From assembly GCF_016735495.2 (NCBI RefSeq), contig NZ_JAERQY020000004.1:124001-188000 (forward strand): a stretch of 64,000 nucleotides of DNA. Direction: 5' to 3'. The stretch's first letter is position 1; every line of letters begins with the position of its first letter. A program made the position numbers and the translations under genes. Source of the DNA: Lysobacter sp. MMG2. GTDB taxonomy: Bacteria > Pseudomonadota > Gammaproteobacteria > Xanthomonadales > Xanthomonadaceae. The notes beneath the pieces are model-generated. The model worked only from the letters and a program-made list of their open reading frames with translations. It made no database searches and had not been told where the DNA came from. This document shows positions 27,055 to 35,909 of the stretch, piece after piece.

Positions 27055-27645
27055 ATGCATCCGATACGCCGCTGCGATTGGCAAGCTCAACCGAAACGTT
27101 GGTACTGCACGCAGCAAGTCGATGCCTTGGCGGACTGTCCGAAACCCAAGGTCGAACTGGCCTCGACGATGATCTTCGTGCTTCGCCGCGAAGGCGGCGC
27201 ACTCAAGGCGCTCCCGCTGGGCTACGAGTTCAACCGCTTCGTTCCGCGCCACTCCAAGGGCCGCCTCGCGTTCTCGGCGGGACTGGCCGTGCAGGCCATC
27301 GGCGCAAAAGACGGCGCCGGCTACTACTGGACGAGCGAGCGCGACGGCAAGGAAGCGGTGCTCATCGATGACGACTGCGACGCCGACGGCAAGCGGCTCC
27401 CCACAGGGAACTGCATGGACGTGGAGACGCCCGACTGGTCGAAGGCGGCCGTCCTGCCGATGCCGCCGCGCTTGCCGGAAGGGGCCGAATCCTCGATGGC
27501 CGCACTGGAAGTGACCGTCGCCGAAGTGGGGCGACCGGACGCATGGACCAAGGCGTGGGCATCCTTCACTGCGGCCAGCGAGGGCGATGTCTCCGAGGCC
27601 ATGAGCAGCGCGCTGAAGAAGCAATGGAAGCTGGGCACGGAGTAA
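27055..27645 (+). CDS. Probable 5'-truncated gene fragment, unknown function
   Basis: 196 codons from the first ATG. From about 27105 the product looks like real protein (CPKPKVELASTMIFVLRREGGALKALPLGYEFNRF, GYYWTSERDGKEAVLIDDDCDADGKRLPTGNCMDVETPDW), ending SALKKQWKLGTE. The first 17 codons are antisense to the neighbouring leftward frame and look non-native; there is no ribosome binding site or signal. I read it as the 3' part of a gene that lost its start when sequences were joined near 27050-27100. No family recognised. Internal ATG at 27169 is an alternative start. Confidence 0.5.
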   Translation: MHPIRRCDWQAQPKRWYCTQQVDALADCPKPKVELASTMIFVLRREGGALKALPLGYEFNRFVPRHSKGRLAFSAGLAVQAIGAKDGAGYYWTSERDGKEAVLIDDDCDADGKRLPTGNCMDVETPDWSKAAVLPMPPRLPEGAESSMAALEVTVAEVGRPDAWTKAWASFTAASEGDVSEAMSSALKKQWKLGTE

Positions 27646-27714
27646 TCGAGCCTCCGGTCGCCGCTGCGCTTTCGCTTCACGGTCTGAGAGCGGTGCGCAC
27701 GGTTGAGCAACCTC

Positions 27715-27742
27715 GTAGCCCGAAGCGAAGCGCACCCGGGTG
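27715..27742. repeat. REP-like palindrome, copy 2 (4-base deletion)
   Basis: GTAGCCCGAAGCGAAGCGCACCCGGGTG; it lacks the GGTA of the other copies so one arm is damaged. With the inverted copy at 27821 it makes a paired element about 135 bases long. Confidence 0.8.
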
Positions 27743-27820
27743 CGAGCGCGCCGGAGTCGATTTGCGGACGAGACCGACAGCGTCGCAACGACACGAGGAA
27801 AGGTGGAGGGGCACGGTGGA

Positions 27821-27850
27821 ACCCGGGTGCGCTTCGCTTACCCGGGCTAC
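27821..27850. repeat. REP-like palindrome, copy 3 (inverted)
   Basis: ACCCGGGTGCGC...TTACCCGGGCTAC, the exact reverse complement of the copy-1 sequence, facing copy 2. Confidence 0.85.
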
Positions 27851-27882
27851 GTTGGCCTTGACGAGAAGCCGTCGCAACCAGA

Positions 27883-28398
27883 TCACACGTTCACCGCCGG
27901 CAACCGCCACCCAGGAGGAAGGTGACGGCATGCATGCTGCATCGGGTGGTGTTCGAAGTAGTCCTGGTGCTCCACTTCCGCCTCCCAGAAGCGCCCCGCA
28001 GGTTCGATCGCGGTGACGATTCGGCGCGGAAGCAGGCCGGACGCTTCCAGCTCCGCAACGGTGGCTTCGGCGGTTACTCGCTGCGCATCGGTCAGATAGA
28101 AGATCGCCGAGCGATAGCGCGTGCCGATATCGCGCCCCTGGCGATTCCACAGCGTCGGATCGTGGATCTGGAAGAAGAACTCGAGAATCTGCCGGTACGA
28201 AAGCAGCGCGGGATCGAACACGATCTCGATCGCCTCGGCATGCGTGCCGTGGTGGTCGTACGTGGGATGCAGTACATCGCCGCCGGTGTAGCCAACGCGC
28301 GTGGACATCACCGTGGGCACGCGACGCAGCAGCGCCTGCATGCCCCAGAAGCAACCGCCGGCGAGGATCGCGGTTTCGGTCTTGATCACCATGGACAT
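27883..28398 (-). CDS. msrA: Peptide methionine sulfoxide reductase MsrA
   Basis: 171 residues. The catalytic loop GGCFWG follows the first strand, and the family marks [51 protein letters not shown] and [16 protein letters not shown] are all present. It reduces the S-form of methionine sulfoxide in proteins, with thioredoxin recycling. No MsrB domain or gene is adjacent. Start at MSMVIK; a second ATG two codons in is equally plausible. A REP pair lies just downstream. Confidence 0.93.
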   Translation of the reverse strand: MSMVIKTETAILAGGCFWGMQALLRRVPTVMSTRVGYTGGDVLHPTYDHHGTHAEAIEIVFDPALLSYRQILEFFFQIHDPTLWNRQGRDIGTRYRSAIFYLTDAQRVTAEATVAELEASGLLPRRIVTAIEPAGRFWEAEVEHQDYFEHHPMQHACRHLPPGWRLPAVNV

Positions 28399-28449
28399 CC
28401 CATCCCCGATCGATAACGGTCCCCGGTCCGGACCTTAGCACTGCGGTGG

Positions 28450-29313
28450 CTATCGAACTTCGAACATCACCGTCGCCGCCGTTTGCTCGTTCACACGAAG
28501 CTCGACGCAATACGCGCCCACCGGCCACGTCGGCGTGGGACGCACGAGGAAGGTTTCGGTGAACGGCGCCTGCTCCAGCAACCGGTCCGCGCGTCCGACG
28601 GAGATGGCCTCGCTCCCGCCCGCGGCGAACCAGTGCGCGGTGATGGTCGCCGGGCCCGGCAGTTCGGGCGTGATCGTCGCCGTCGCCTCCAGCACGTCGG
28701 ACGGTTTGAACACACGGCCTGGACGGGCGGACGATTCGCGTCCCACCGTGGCAACGACGCGCGCGGTGCCATCGGCCAGTGGCAATTCGCGCATCAGACG
28801 CTGCTGCTCCATCGCAGCCAGGAACCCGCCCTGCGGCGAGACGACGGCCATGCCCGCGCCCGGCTGCCGCGCGCGCGTCTGCGCGGCGTCCAGCGCCCAC
28901 GGCTCGGCGCGCATGTAAGCGCAGGCGAAGTCCAGCGAGGCCGCCTGGTCGGTGTTCGGCTCGACGGCGTCCAGCGTGTCCAGCGCGTAGGTGTCGCGGC
29001 GCGAGAGTTCCGTGCCGCGATCGGTGCTGGCGTAAGTCACGACCGAAAGCGTGCCGAACCGCCGCGCCGCGCAGTCGAAACGCACGCGCAGGACGTGATG
29101 GCGTGCGCGCACGCGCTGCTCGCCGTCGTACTGCGCATCGGCCGCCACGGTCTCGTCGATCAACGCCCACGCCTCCACGATGTCGCCGTTGCGGCGCATC
29201 GTGTTGGCGTCCACATAAATGCCTGAACCGTCGTCGATACCGGTCTCGACCCAACGATGGGCCATGGCCGGCGCGCTCAACAGCAACGCCGGCAGAAGCA
29301 GTGCGATTCGCAT
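28450..29313 (-). CDS. Secreted protein with surface-adhesin-E-like N-terminal domain
   Basis: 287 residues with signal peptide (MRIALLLPALLLSAPAMA). Residues about 20-130 match the CNP1/surface-adhesin E pattern: HRWVETGIDDGSGIYVDANTMRRNGDIVEAW and two cysteines (FDCAARRF, FACAYMR). The C-terminal 90 residues (SDVLEATATITPELPGPATITAHWF...YCVELRVN) look like an immunoglobulin-like beta domain. Probably periplasmic or surface-exposed; function unknown. 51 bases upstream of msrA on the same strand, so possibly co-transcribed. Confidence 0.7.
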   Translation of the reverse strand: MRIALLLPALLLSAPAMAHRWVETGIDDGSGIYVDANTMRRNGDIVEAWALIDETVAADAQYDGEQRVRARHHVLRVRFDCAARRFGTLSVVTYASTDRGTELSRRDTYALDTLDAVEPNTDQAASLDFACAYMRAEPWALDAAQTRARQPGAGMAVVSPQGGFLAAMEQQRLMRELPLADGTARVVATVGRESSARPGRVFKPSDVLEATATITPELPGPATITAHWFAAGGSEAISVGRADRLLEQAPFTETFLVRPTPTWPVGAYCVELRVNEQTAATVMFEVR

Positions 29314-29569
29314 GGATGGATCCCCCTGCGCGCGAGTCTAGCGTTTCGTCCGGGGCGCGCGCTGCGTGGTCAGTGGCGTTCGTTCGCGCACTATCCACGG
29401 ACGCTTCCTGCTGCGGCACAGGGACAAACCATTCCCGACCCCCTCCTGATCCGCTCCACGCCAATCGTCACGCGCTGATGATCGGGCCAGCAGAAGAATC
29501 TGCGCTTGCTTCGGCCCGCTCCGGAGCGGGATTTCCAGTCGCGTAGACCGCCCTTGTGTTGGGGGAGCC

Positions 29570-31833
29570 ATGCGCAAGCCGATCAGTCGCGACATTGCCC
29601 TGGCATCCGATCAGGCCATCTCCACGGCGGCTCGTCTCGTCCATCGCCCATTGCCGATGGCCCTGCTGCTGGGCCTCGCGTGGCTGGTCGCACCCGATGC
29701 GGCTCTCGCGCAGCAGTGCAAAGACCGCGCGGCCTGGCGTACCTGGGCATCACGGCCAACGAGGCCCGCTCGGTGTGGTTGTCCGCCACCGGGGCCGGCT
29801 CGTTCCAACTGGAATCGGCGCAGGGCAGTCAGACGGTCGACCAGTGGCAGCGCAGTCGACGCGGCCTGCGCGTGACGCTGTCGCCCGTCGTGTCCAACGG
29901 CAATGGCGGCGTGCACCAGTTGCTCGTGATCGAAGGCAATCGGCCGTGCATGATCGATTCGCAGAACCAGAAGGGTGGCATCACCTTTCCGTCGTTCATC
30001 CGGTTGCCCGAACTTCGCCCGCCCGGCGGAATCCGCCCGCCCGGCGGATCTTCGATCGGCGACCTCACGCCACTCACGCCCTCGGTGCCTGGCGGCATTA
30101 CCGCCCCCATCGCCACGCTGCCACCCACCGGCGCGATGCCCACGCTGCCCGGTCGCCCCGCCGCGCCGCCTTCCGGTGTGATGCCCACGCGTCCCGGTGG
30201 TGTCGCGCCGCCGATGGCAACACGTCCGCCCACCGGCGCGATGCCCGCGCGTCCAGCGCTGCCTGCAGCGCCGCCTTCCGGCGCGATGCCCACGATTCCC
30301 GGCCGTGTTGCGCCCCCGATCGCGACGTTGCCGCCTTCCGGCGTGATGCCCACCGTACCGGGCGGTGTCGCGCCACCCATTGCAACGCTTCCACCGCGCG
30401 GTGTGATGCCCACGATGCCAGGCGGTGTCGCGCCACCGATCGCCATGCTGCCGCCTTCCGGCGTGCCGGGCGGTGTCGCGCCGCCTGTCGCAACGCTTCC
30501 ACCTGGCGGTGCGATGCCCGCGCGTCCCGCGCTTCCTTCGGCACCGCCTTCCGGTGTGATGCCTGCGCTGCCGGGCGGTGTCGCGCCACCAGTCGCAACA
30601 CTTCCACCCACCGGCGCGATGCCCACGATGCCCGGCGGTGTCGCGCCGCCGATCGCGACGCTGCCGCCTTCCGGCCTTACGCCCGGCGTGCCCACGACAT
30701 CGCCGCCTGCGGTGACACCCACGTTGCCCGGCGGCGTGACGCCTCCTGTCGCAACACTTCCGCCGACAGGGCTCTCGCCCGCAGCCCCGGTCCCACCGAC
30801 CGGCACCATTCCCTCCGTGCCGACCGCACCGATGACGCCTGTGCCTGCGATCGACGACACCACGCTCGCGCGCCGCGAAGCCCTGGACGAAGCCGCAGCG
30901 ACCTGCGCGCAGTGGACACGCGATGGCCGCGAACGGGACGTCGAGGACTATTGCGATCGCATCACCGCGGAGCAGGCGCAATCGGGCTTCGGCCAATCCG
31001 TCCCGATCACGCCGGGTCGTGAATTTGCAACGCCCACGCGCTGGAACCTGTGGTTCGACGGCCGCGCGCTCGACACCTCCGACGAGCGCCACGGACTGGA
31101 CACGGACGGCAGCGGCAGCTACTTCACCCTCGGTGCCGACCGCCGCTACGACAACGACGTCGTCGCCGGCTTGCTGGTGTCGTACGAAACCAACGAGAGC
31201 AACGGATTCGACGGCAACCTGCGCCAGGAAACGGACGGCTACGGCATCGGCGCCTACATTGCACAGGCGCTGTCGCCGCGATGGGCGATGGATGCCTCGG
31301 CCGTGCATGCATGGTTGTCCAACGACACCCGCATTGCCGTGCTGGACGGCAGCTACGACTCCACGCGCGTGTCGCTGGCGTTGAACACCACGGGGCAGTA
31401 CCAGGCAGGCGAATTCACGCTCCGCCCGAAGTTCACCCTCAGCTACAGCCACTACGACAACGACGCCCACCCGCTCTCCGGCGTCGTCTTCGACACGCCC
31501 ATCGCGCTGCAAGTCGCCCAGGACAGCTTCGACAACGGCACGATCGAAGGACATCTGGAAGTCAGCAGGACCGTCCACACCGCCAGCAGCATCGTGATTC
31601 CCTATGGCGAGCTCGGCGCGAGCTACGCCTTCATTCGCCCGCAGGACGGCGGCATCCTCACATCGGACCTGCGCCTGGCCTCCACATCGGCGTGGCTGGG
31701 ATCGATGCGCGTGGGTGCGCGCGCCCTCGTGTCGCAGGCGATGTTCGTGGAAGCGAGCGCGGGCTACCTCAGCCTCGGCCAGAGCGACAACGACGTCTGG
31801 GAGTTCCGCCTGTTCCTGTCGTGGGCGTTCTGA
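29570..31833 (+). CDS. Autotransporter with proline-rich repeat passenger; apparent frameshift near 29730
   Basis: The ATG at 29570 opens a long signal peptide (MRKPISRDIALAS...LLLGLAWLVAPDAALA) in one frame, but the rest (GLAYLGITANEARSVWLSATG onward) is in the -1 frame, so one base seems missing around 29726-29733 (GCGCGG). The passenger has a small beta domain, about 270 residues of degenerate 20-21-residue repeats of the PGGVAPPIATLPPSGVMPTM type (30010-30850), a two-cysteine linker (TCAQWTRDG, DYCDRI) and a C-terminal autotransporter beta-domain (31020-31833) ending FRLFLSWAF. The barrel would export the passenger to the cell surface. The frame with the passenger also has an ATG at 29506, but its N-terminus is basic and not a signal. 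Broken gene, sequencing error or phase switch remain possible. Confidence 0.75.
30010..30850 (+). repeat. Proline-rich coding repeats in the autotransporter passenger
   Basis: About a dozen imperfect units of roughly 60 bases encoding PGGVAPP-IATLPP-SGVMPT variants. Copies differ by substitutions and some short deletions (one unit lacks the VMPT part near 30460), typical of a slipping repeat. Confidence 0.75.
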
Positions 31834-31848
31834 TCGGCGCAGAGACCC

Positions 31849-33696
31849 TCACGCCCACAGGCGCAGCGGCAGCAGCCCGCCGAAGGCCAGCACCACGGTC
31901 AACTGCAACACGGCCACCATCGCGACGACGTCCACGATGTCGAGCGCGGACCACGGCCGGCGACGCAGGCCGAAGATCAGACCCAGCACCATCGTCAACG
32001 GCAGCAGCGCCGTGACCGCGGCGAGCGTGCCGCTGGCCGGCGTGAGATCACCCAATTGCAGGAACGACTGGCGCAGGAACAAGGGCACCGGCAGCAACAG
32101 CGCCGCGATGCCGAGGAAGGGAATCACCCCTGGTCGCTTCCAGCGATCCCGGCCATCCAGCACGAACCGCACGGCGCCCATGACCAGAAGCCATGCAACG
32201 CCCAGCAATCCCGCGGCAAGGCTCACCCAGCGTGCGGCAATGACGGGCAGCGCCACACGTTCGTAGGTTTGCAGGCCGGTGGTGATCGCGCGCGTGCCCT
32301 CTGCAGTGATCACGAACGCATGCGATGCGAGAGCGCGATCGTCCGCGCGCAGCAGGTTGCCGCCTACGGGCGTCAGCATCAGCGCACTCGACTGGAGCGG
32401 CGCGAAGCGAACGCCTTCGCCCTCGCGCGTGATGCGAACGAAGCCCAACGTAGCGTCGAGCCATTCGAAGCGGGCGAACCGGTTGGGCGAGGGGATGTAA
32501 TAACCCTCCATCGCATCGCCGGCTTCGCCCATGCGAGGCAGCGCTTCGGCCATCGGCAAGCCGAGCGATTCGATCAGCAGCCGGTCGAACCGTCCGTAGT
32601 CGGCGGTTTCGTGATCGGCATTGAGGGCGATGAAGAACGCACGCTGGTGCTGCGGAAAGACGCAGAGCATCGCGCGGTATCCGACCGTACTCCCGCCGTG
32701 GCATTTGCCTACGGCGCCATGGCGGTCGCGCGTCGCCATTCCCAGGCCGTAGCCGACGCGCAGCCCGGCCTGGACCGCTTCGGTGCCTTCCGGTTGGCCC
32801 ATGGCGCGCAGCAGCGTGGGGTCGATGAAGGCCGTTCCATCGATGCGTCCGTCGCTCATCAGGAAACGCGCGAAACGCCCCATGTCTTCCGCCGTGGTGG
32901 TGAACTGCCCGGCGGGGCGCAGGAACATCGGCACCGCCGCATGCGCAACGCCGTTCTCGAAATGCCCCATCGCCACGCGCGGATTCGCGCCCGCGCCTTC
33001 CTGCGTGGTGAAGGCGAACGTGCTGTCGTGCATGCGCAGCGGACGCAGCAGGTTTGCGTCGAGCCACGCCTCGTAACGCGCGCCCGTCACCGCCTCGATC
33101 ACCATGCCCAGCAGCGTGTAGCCCGTGTTGGAGTACGAATGCCGGCTGCCCGGACGGCTGCGCACACGCAGCGTGCGGCCATCGAGGAACGCCGACAGCG
33201 GCGCATCCGCACGCGCCATCAGGCTGAACATGTCGGCAAGGCGCGCATCGTCCAGGCCGGCCGTGTGATCCAGCAGGTGACGCACGCGCACGGGGCTGTC
33301 CGACGCCCACGGGTTGTCGAACGCGACGCCGGGCAGCAATTCCGACACGGGCGTGTCCAGCGACAGACGCCGCTGGCTGACCAATCGCAGCACGCCCGTC
33401 GCCAGCACGGTCTTGGCGACCGAGCCGACGTGCACCTGATCCTGCGGGTGCAGTGCCGCACCCGTTCGCGCATCCCGCGTTCCCGCGGCATCGACGGCGA
33501 TGCCGCCATCGTCCGCGACGGTCGACCACACGGCGCCTTGCAAGCCCTGCGCGGCGAGCAGATCGGTCATCGCCTTGTGCAGCGCTGCGTCCGTCACCGG
33601 CTGTGCCCCTCCGGCCAGCGGGATGCACAGCAGCGTCGCGAACGCCATGCGCTGCAACCACCGGAACCGGGGCCGTGCAGTGTGAGCAGCCAGCAT
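31849..33696 (-). CDS. Beta-lactamase-family serine hydrolase with C-terminal membrane domain
   Basis: 615 residues. Signal peptide around MAFATLLCIPLAGGAQP, then a class C/DD-peptidase-like domain: SVAK (Ser 92, Lys 95), YSN (188-190) and HGG in KCHGGSTVGY. Residues about 490-615 hold three to four transmembrane helices, anchoring the catalytic domain in the periplasm. Substrate could be peptides, esters or cell-wall stems. Start at MLAAHTARPRF; the inner ATG at 33648 gives a shorter, tighter signal peptide. Converges on the autotransporter gene with 15 bases between. Confidence 0.82.
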   Translation of the reverse strand: MLAAHTARPRFRWLQRMAFATLLCIPLAGGAQPVTDAALHKAMTDLLAAQGLQGAVWSTVADDGGIAVDAAGTRDARTGAALHPQDQVHVGSVAKTVLATGVLRLVSQRRLSLDTPVSELLPGVAFDNPWASDSPVRVRHLLDHTAGLDDARLADMFSLMARADAPLSAFLDGRTLRVRSRPGSRHSYSNTGYTLLGMVIEAVTGARYEAWLDANLLRPLRMHDSTFAFTTQEGAGANPRVAMGHFENGVAHAAVPMFLRPAGQFTTTAEDMGRFARFLMSDGRIDGTAFIDPTLLRAMGQPEGTEAVQAGLRVGYGLGMATRDRHGAVGKCHGGSTVGYRAMLCVFPQHQRAFFIALNADHETADYGRFDRLLIESLGLPMAEALPRMGEAGDAMEGYYIPSPNRFARFEWLDATLGFVRITREGEGVRFAPLQSSALMLTPVGGNLLRADDRALASHAFVITAEGTRAITTGLQTYERVALPVIAARWVSLAAGLLGVAWLLVMGAVRFVLDGRDRWKRPGVIPFLGIAALLLPVPLFLRQSFLQLGDLTPASGTLAAVTALLPLTMVLGLIFGLRRRPWSALDIVDVVAMVAVLQLTVVLAFGGLLPLRLWA

Positions 33697-33763
33697 CGCG
33701 ACGGTCCTTGTGCGGAGATCGAGGCCGAGTATCGAAGCGGCTCGACGGAGGCGTCGCGTGTCG

Positions 33764-34132
33764 TTAGTCACCGACGGGAACGCGCGCAGCCCCATCCGGC
33801 AAGGAGAACGCATACCGCCACAGCGCGAAGAACCACGGCAACATCAGCAACGCCGCGAACGCCACGCCTGCAAACAGCAAGTCCGACTGGCGGTCCATCA
33901 CGGCCTTCGCCACCAGAGCTACGTTGACGGCGAGCAACCCCGCAAACACGGCTTGCCACAGCAGGCGCGGACCGTACTGCGTGTTGGCGATATAACCGGC
34001 CAACCCCACCAACCCCAACGCGCCAAGCGCCGCATACACCCAGCTGCCGATTTGCGAAGGTTCCGACACCAGCAGCCACACGATGTTCAACGCCATCACG
34101 GCGAGATAGAGCCACCACAGGACCTTGCGCAT
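33764..34132 (-). CDS. Small polytopic membrane protein
   Basis: 122 residues with four predicted transmembrane helices (VLWWLYLAVMALNIVWLL, SWVYAALGALGLVGLAGYI, LLWQAVFAGLLAVNVALVA, LLFAGVAFAALLMLPWFFALWRY). No motif suggesting a function. It follows the next gene on this strand by one base, so the two small membrane proteins are coupled. Confidence 0.65.
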   Translation of the reverse strand: MRKVLWWLYLAVMALNIVWLLVSEPSQIGSWVYAALGALGLVGLAGYIANTQYGPRLLWQAVFAGLLAVNVALVAKAVMDRQSDLLFAGVAFAALLMLPWFFALWRYAFSLPDGAARVPVGD

Positions 34133-34133
34133 C

Positions 34134-34433
34134 TCACGCCTCCGGTGGTGCAGACGACGAATCGGCGGCAGCCGGGGCAGCGCGTCCCTTGAGCTTCTTC
34201 AACCCATACAGCACCAGATACGCCGAGGCGGCCGCGATGAGAACGCTTGCGATCATGCCGCCGCGCGCTTCGTCGGCGTTCTGGTGCGGCACGGTGCTTC
34301 CACCCAACAACTGGCCGATGCTCGACAGGAAGAGTAGCCCGCCGAAGACAACACACCCCAGGCCGATAACCGTCGAGGCAAACGTACGTTTCTTCTGCGC
34401 GACCTTCGCCGATGGCGGCTGATACGGATTCAT
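34134..34433 (-). CDS. Small two-helix membrane protein
   Basis: 99 residues, N-terminal MNPYQPPSA followed by helices VIGLGCVVFGGLLFLSSIGQLLG and GGMIASVLIAAASAYLVLYGL, then an Ala/Ser-rich tail. The NPYQPP start is common in small membrane proteins of unknown function. Ribosome binding site GGAGGAAGGG lies about five bases before the ATG. Coupled to the downstream four-helix protein gene (one base gap). Confidence 0.65.
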   Translation of the reverse strand: MNPYQPPSAKVAQKKRTFASTVIGLGCVVFGGLLFLSSIGQLLGGSTVPHQNADEARGGMIASVLIAAASAYLVLYGLKKLKGRAAPAAADSSSAPPEA

Positions 34434-34633
34434 CCCTTCCTCCTAACGATGTGAAAACCTGCTTGCCGAAGTACGGATACTGCGTTGGTTGCATCGTCCC
34501 CAAGATGCCACGCAATGTGCTCCCCGCGACGCGAATCAATCCTGCGTCCCGCCAACGCCGAGCATCGACATTACTCCAACGTTGCAACCCCTAGGCCGGG
34601 ACGCAGCCGATACGGCCCCGTCTTCCATTGCGT

Positions 34634-35641
34634 TCACGTCGGCTCGCCGAGTTCCCGCAGCATAAAGCGGCCGCGAGCGGCCACGTGAGGGGATCGATCC
34701 GACGCCAGCTTCCTTGCCGCCCAAAGCGCTTCCTCGCCCATCGAATGCAGATGCTTGAGGAGAAACTCGCCGCCGACGTAACGGACCAACGGCGACCTAT
34801 CCTCTAGCGTGCACTTCAAAGTGTCCGCGAAAGGAAACTCAAGGGTGAGTAGCCGCTCTTCCAGCACCGGTTCGAACTTTCCCTTGGCCCACTTCAGGTC
34901 GCTCCATGCCCACTTTCTTCCGGCGAACCAGACCATGCGGCCTTCCAGTTGCGCGCGGCATGCCCGTGCACGCACGGACGGCTGCATCGCATCGCGTGCG
35001 ATCTCCGTCAGCCAGCGGTCGAAAACGGGCGAGCGCCCGACTTGCGCAAGCATGGATGCTGCCGGCCCCGCCGTTGCCGTCACGATCCGTTTCTTGAGCG
35101 CGATGGCGACTGGCTCCACGGTGACCATCGCGTCGAGGACTTCACGGTCCGCATGCTCCATCCGGCCCCAGGAGATCTGATGCACCAGCGTCTCCCACAG
35201 CGCGTCGGCCACGTGGTCAGGATTGGAGCGCCCCGCGATGAGCGGAAGGTGTTCGCGCGCGGCTTGGCGCACCTGTGGCACCCAATCGTTGAGCCGACGC
35301 ATCGCCAGCGCCAGAAGGAGCGCGTTCGGCGCTCCGGTGGAAAGGCACCGCAGCGTCTTTTCTCGGGCGTGGCCATCCCTGCTGCATAGGTCGAGCCAGG
35401 AGAGGGGGCGCTTCCGCGGCTCGCGACGCCACCATGGAACCGGTGAGCGCTCCACTTCGATCGTGTAGAGCTCGCTGCGAATCGAGCGTTCCCACCCATC
35501 CAGATGGGCCAGCGGGACACGGTCTGTCTGCGCGACCAGGCGGGCCGTCGCTTCAGCGGTGCCACGGCCGGACGTGGACGCACGCAGGAACTCGCGAATT
35601 GCGTCCAACGTGGTGCTATCGAGTTCCAACGGCTTTGACAC
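34634..35641 (-). CDS. HEAT-like helical-repeat protein of unknown function
   Basis: 335 residues from a GTG (FV-SKPLELD); GAGGGG lies six bases before it and no suitable ATG exists. The product is soluble and helical. Recurrent pieces such as LAMRRLNDWVPQVRQAAREHLPLI and LVRYVGGEFLLKHLHSMGEEALWAARKLASDRSPHVAARGRFML look like HEAT/Armadillo-type repeats used for binding partners. Family assignment is by repeat appearance. It sits at the edge of an accessory stretch, bounded by a REP copy upstream at 35737. Confidence 0.6.
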   Translation of the reverse strand: MSKPLELDSTTLDAIREFLRASTSGRGTAEATARLVAQTDRVPLAHLDGWERSIRSELYTIEVERSPVPWWRREPRKRPLSWLDLCSRDGHAREKTLRCLSTGAPNALLLALAMRRLNDWVPQVRQAAREHLPLIAGRSNPDHVADALWETLVHQISWGRMEHADREVLDAMVTVEPVAIALKKRIVTATAGPAASMLAQVGRSPVFDRWLTEIARDAMQPSVRARACRAQLEGRMVWFAGRKWAWSDLKWAKGKFEPVLEERLLTLEFPFADTLKCTLEDRSPLVRYVGGEFLLKHLHSMGEEALWAARKLASDRSPHVAARGRFMLRELGEPT

Positions 35642-35736
35642 GAAACCCCTCGCAGTGACGGTTGTTCTGCCCCGGCGAATGCGCCGGTCGCCGAACCATG
35701 ATCCGCGACCGAGGTTCCTCTGGCCAGAGAGCCTAA

Positions 35737-35765
35737 GTAGCCCGGGTAAGCGAAGCGCACCCGGG
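35737..35765. repeat. REP-like palindrome, copy 4
   Basis: GTAGCCCGGGTAAGCG...CGCACCCGGG, same orientation as copy 1, in the divergent region before the chimeric gene. Confidence 0.85.
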
Positions 35766-35909
35766 ACACCCCACCCGCACCGACGCGACCGGCCAAGGCA
35801 AACGCTAAAACCCCGGTCGAATGCCAAAGCGCCCCGCCGTCGCCCACCTGGCCGCCGCCGCGCACCGCCTGCGTAAGCAAGCAGTGCACCGCCCAAGGAG
35901 TGCAGTGGA

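Noticed and set aside
26783-27202. Longer 139-codon version of the TDAFGLT gene starting at 27202
   Set aside because: The added N-terminus (Arg/Ser-rich) is antisense to the neighbouring frame and lacks a ribosome binding site; the part from 27031 is better supported.
29611-31578. Long leftward frame over the autotransporter repeats
   Set aside because: Arg/His/Gly-rich mirror of the Pro/Ala/Gly codons; no start signal or domain.
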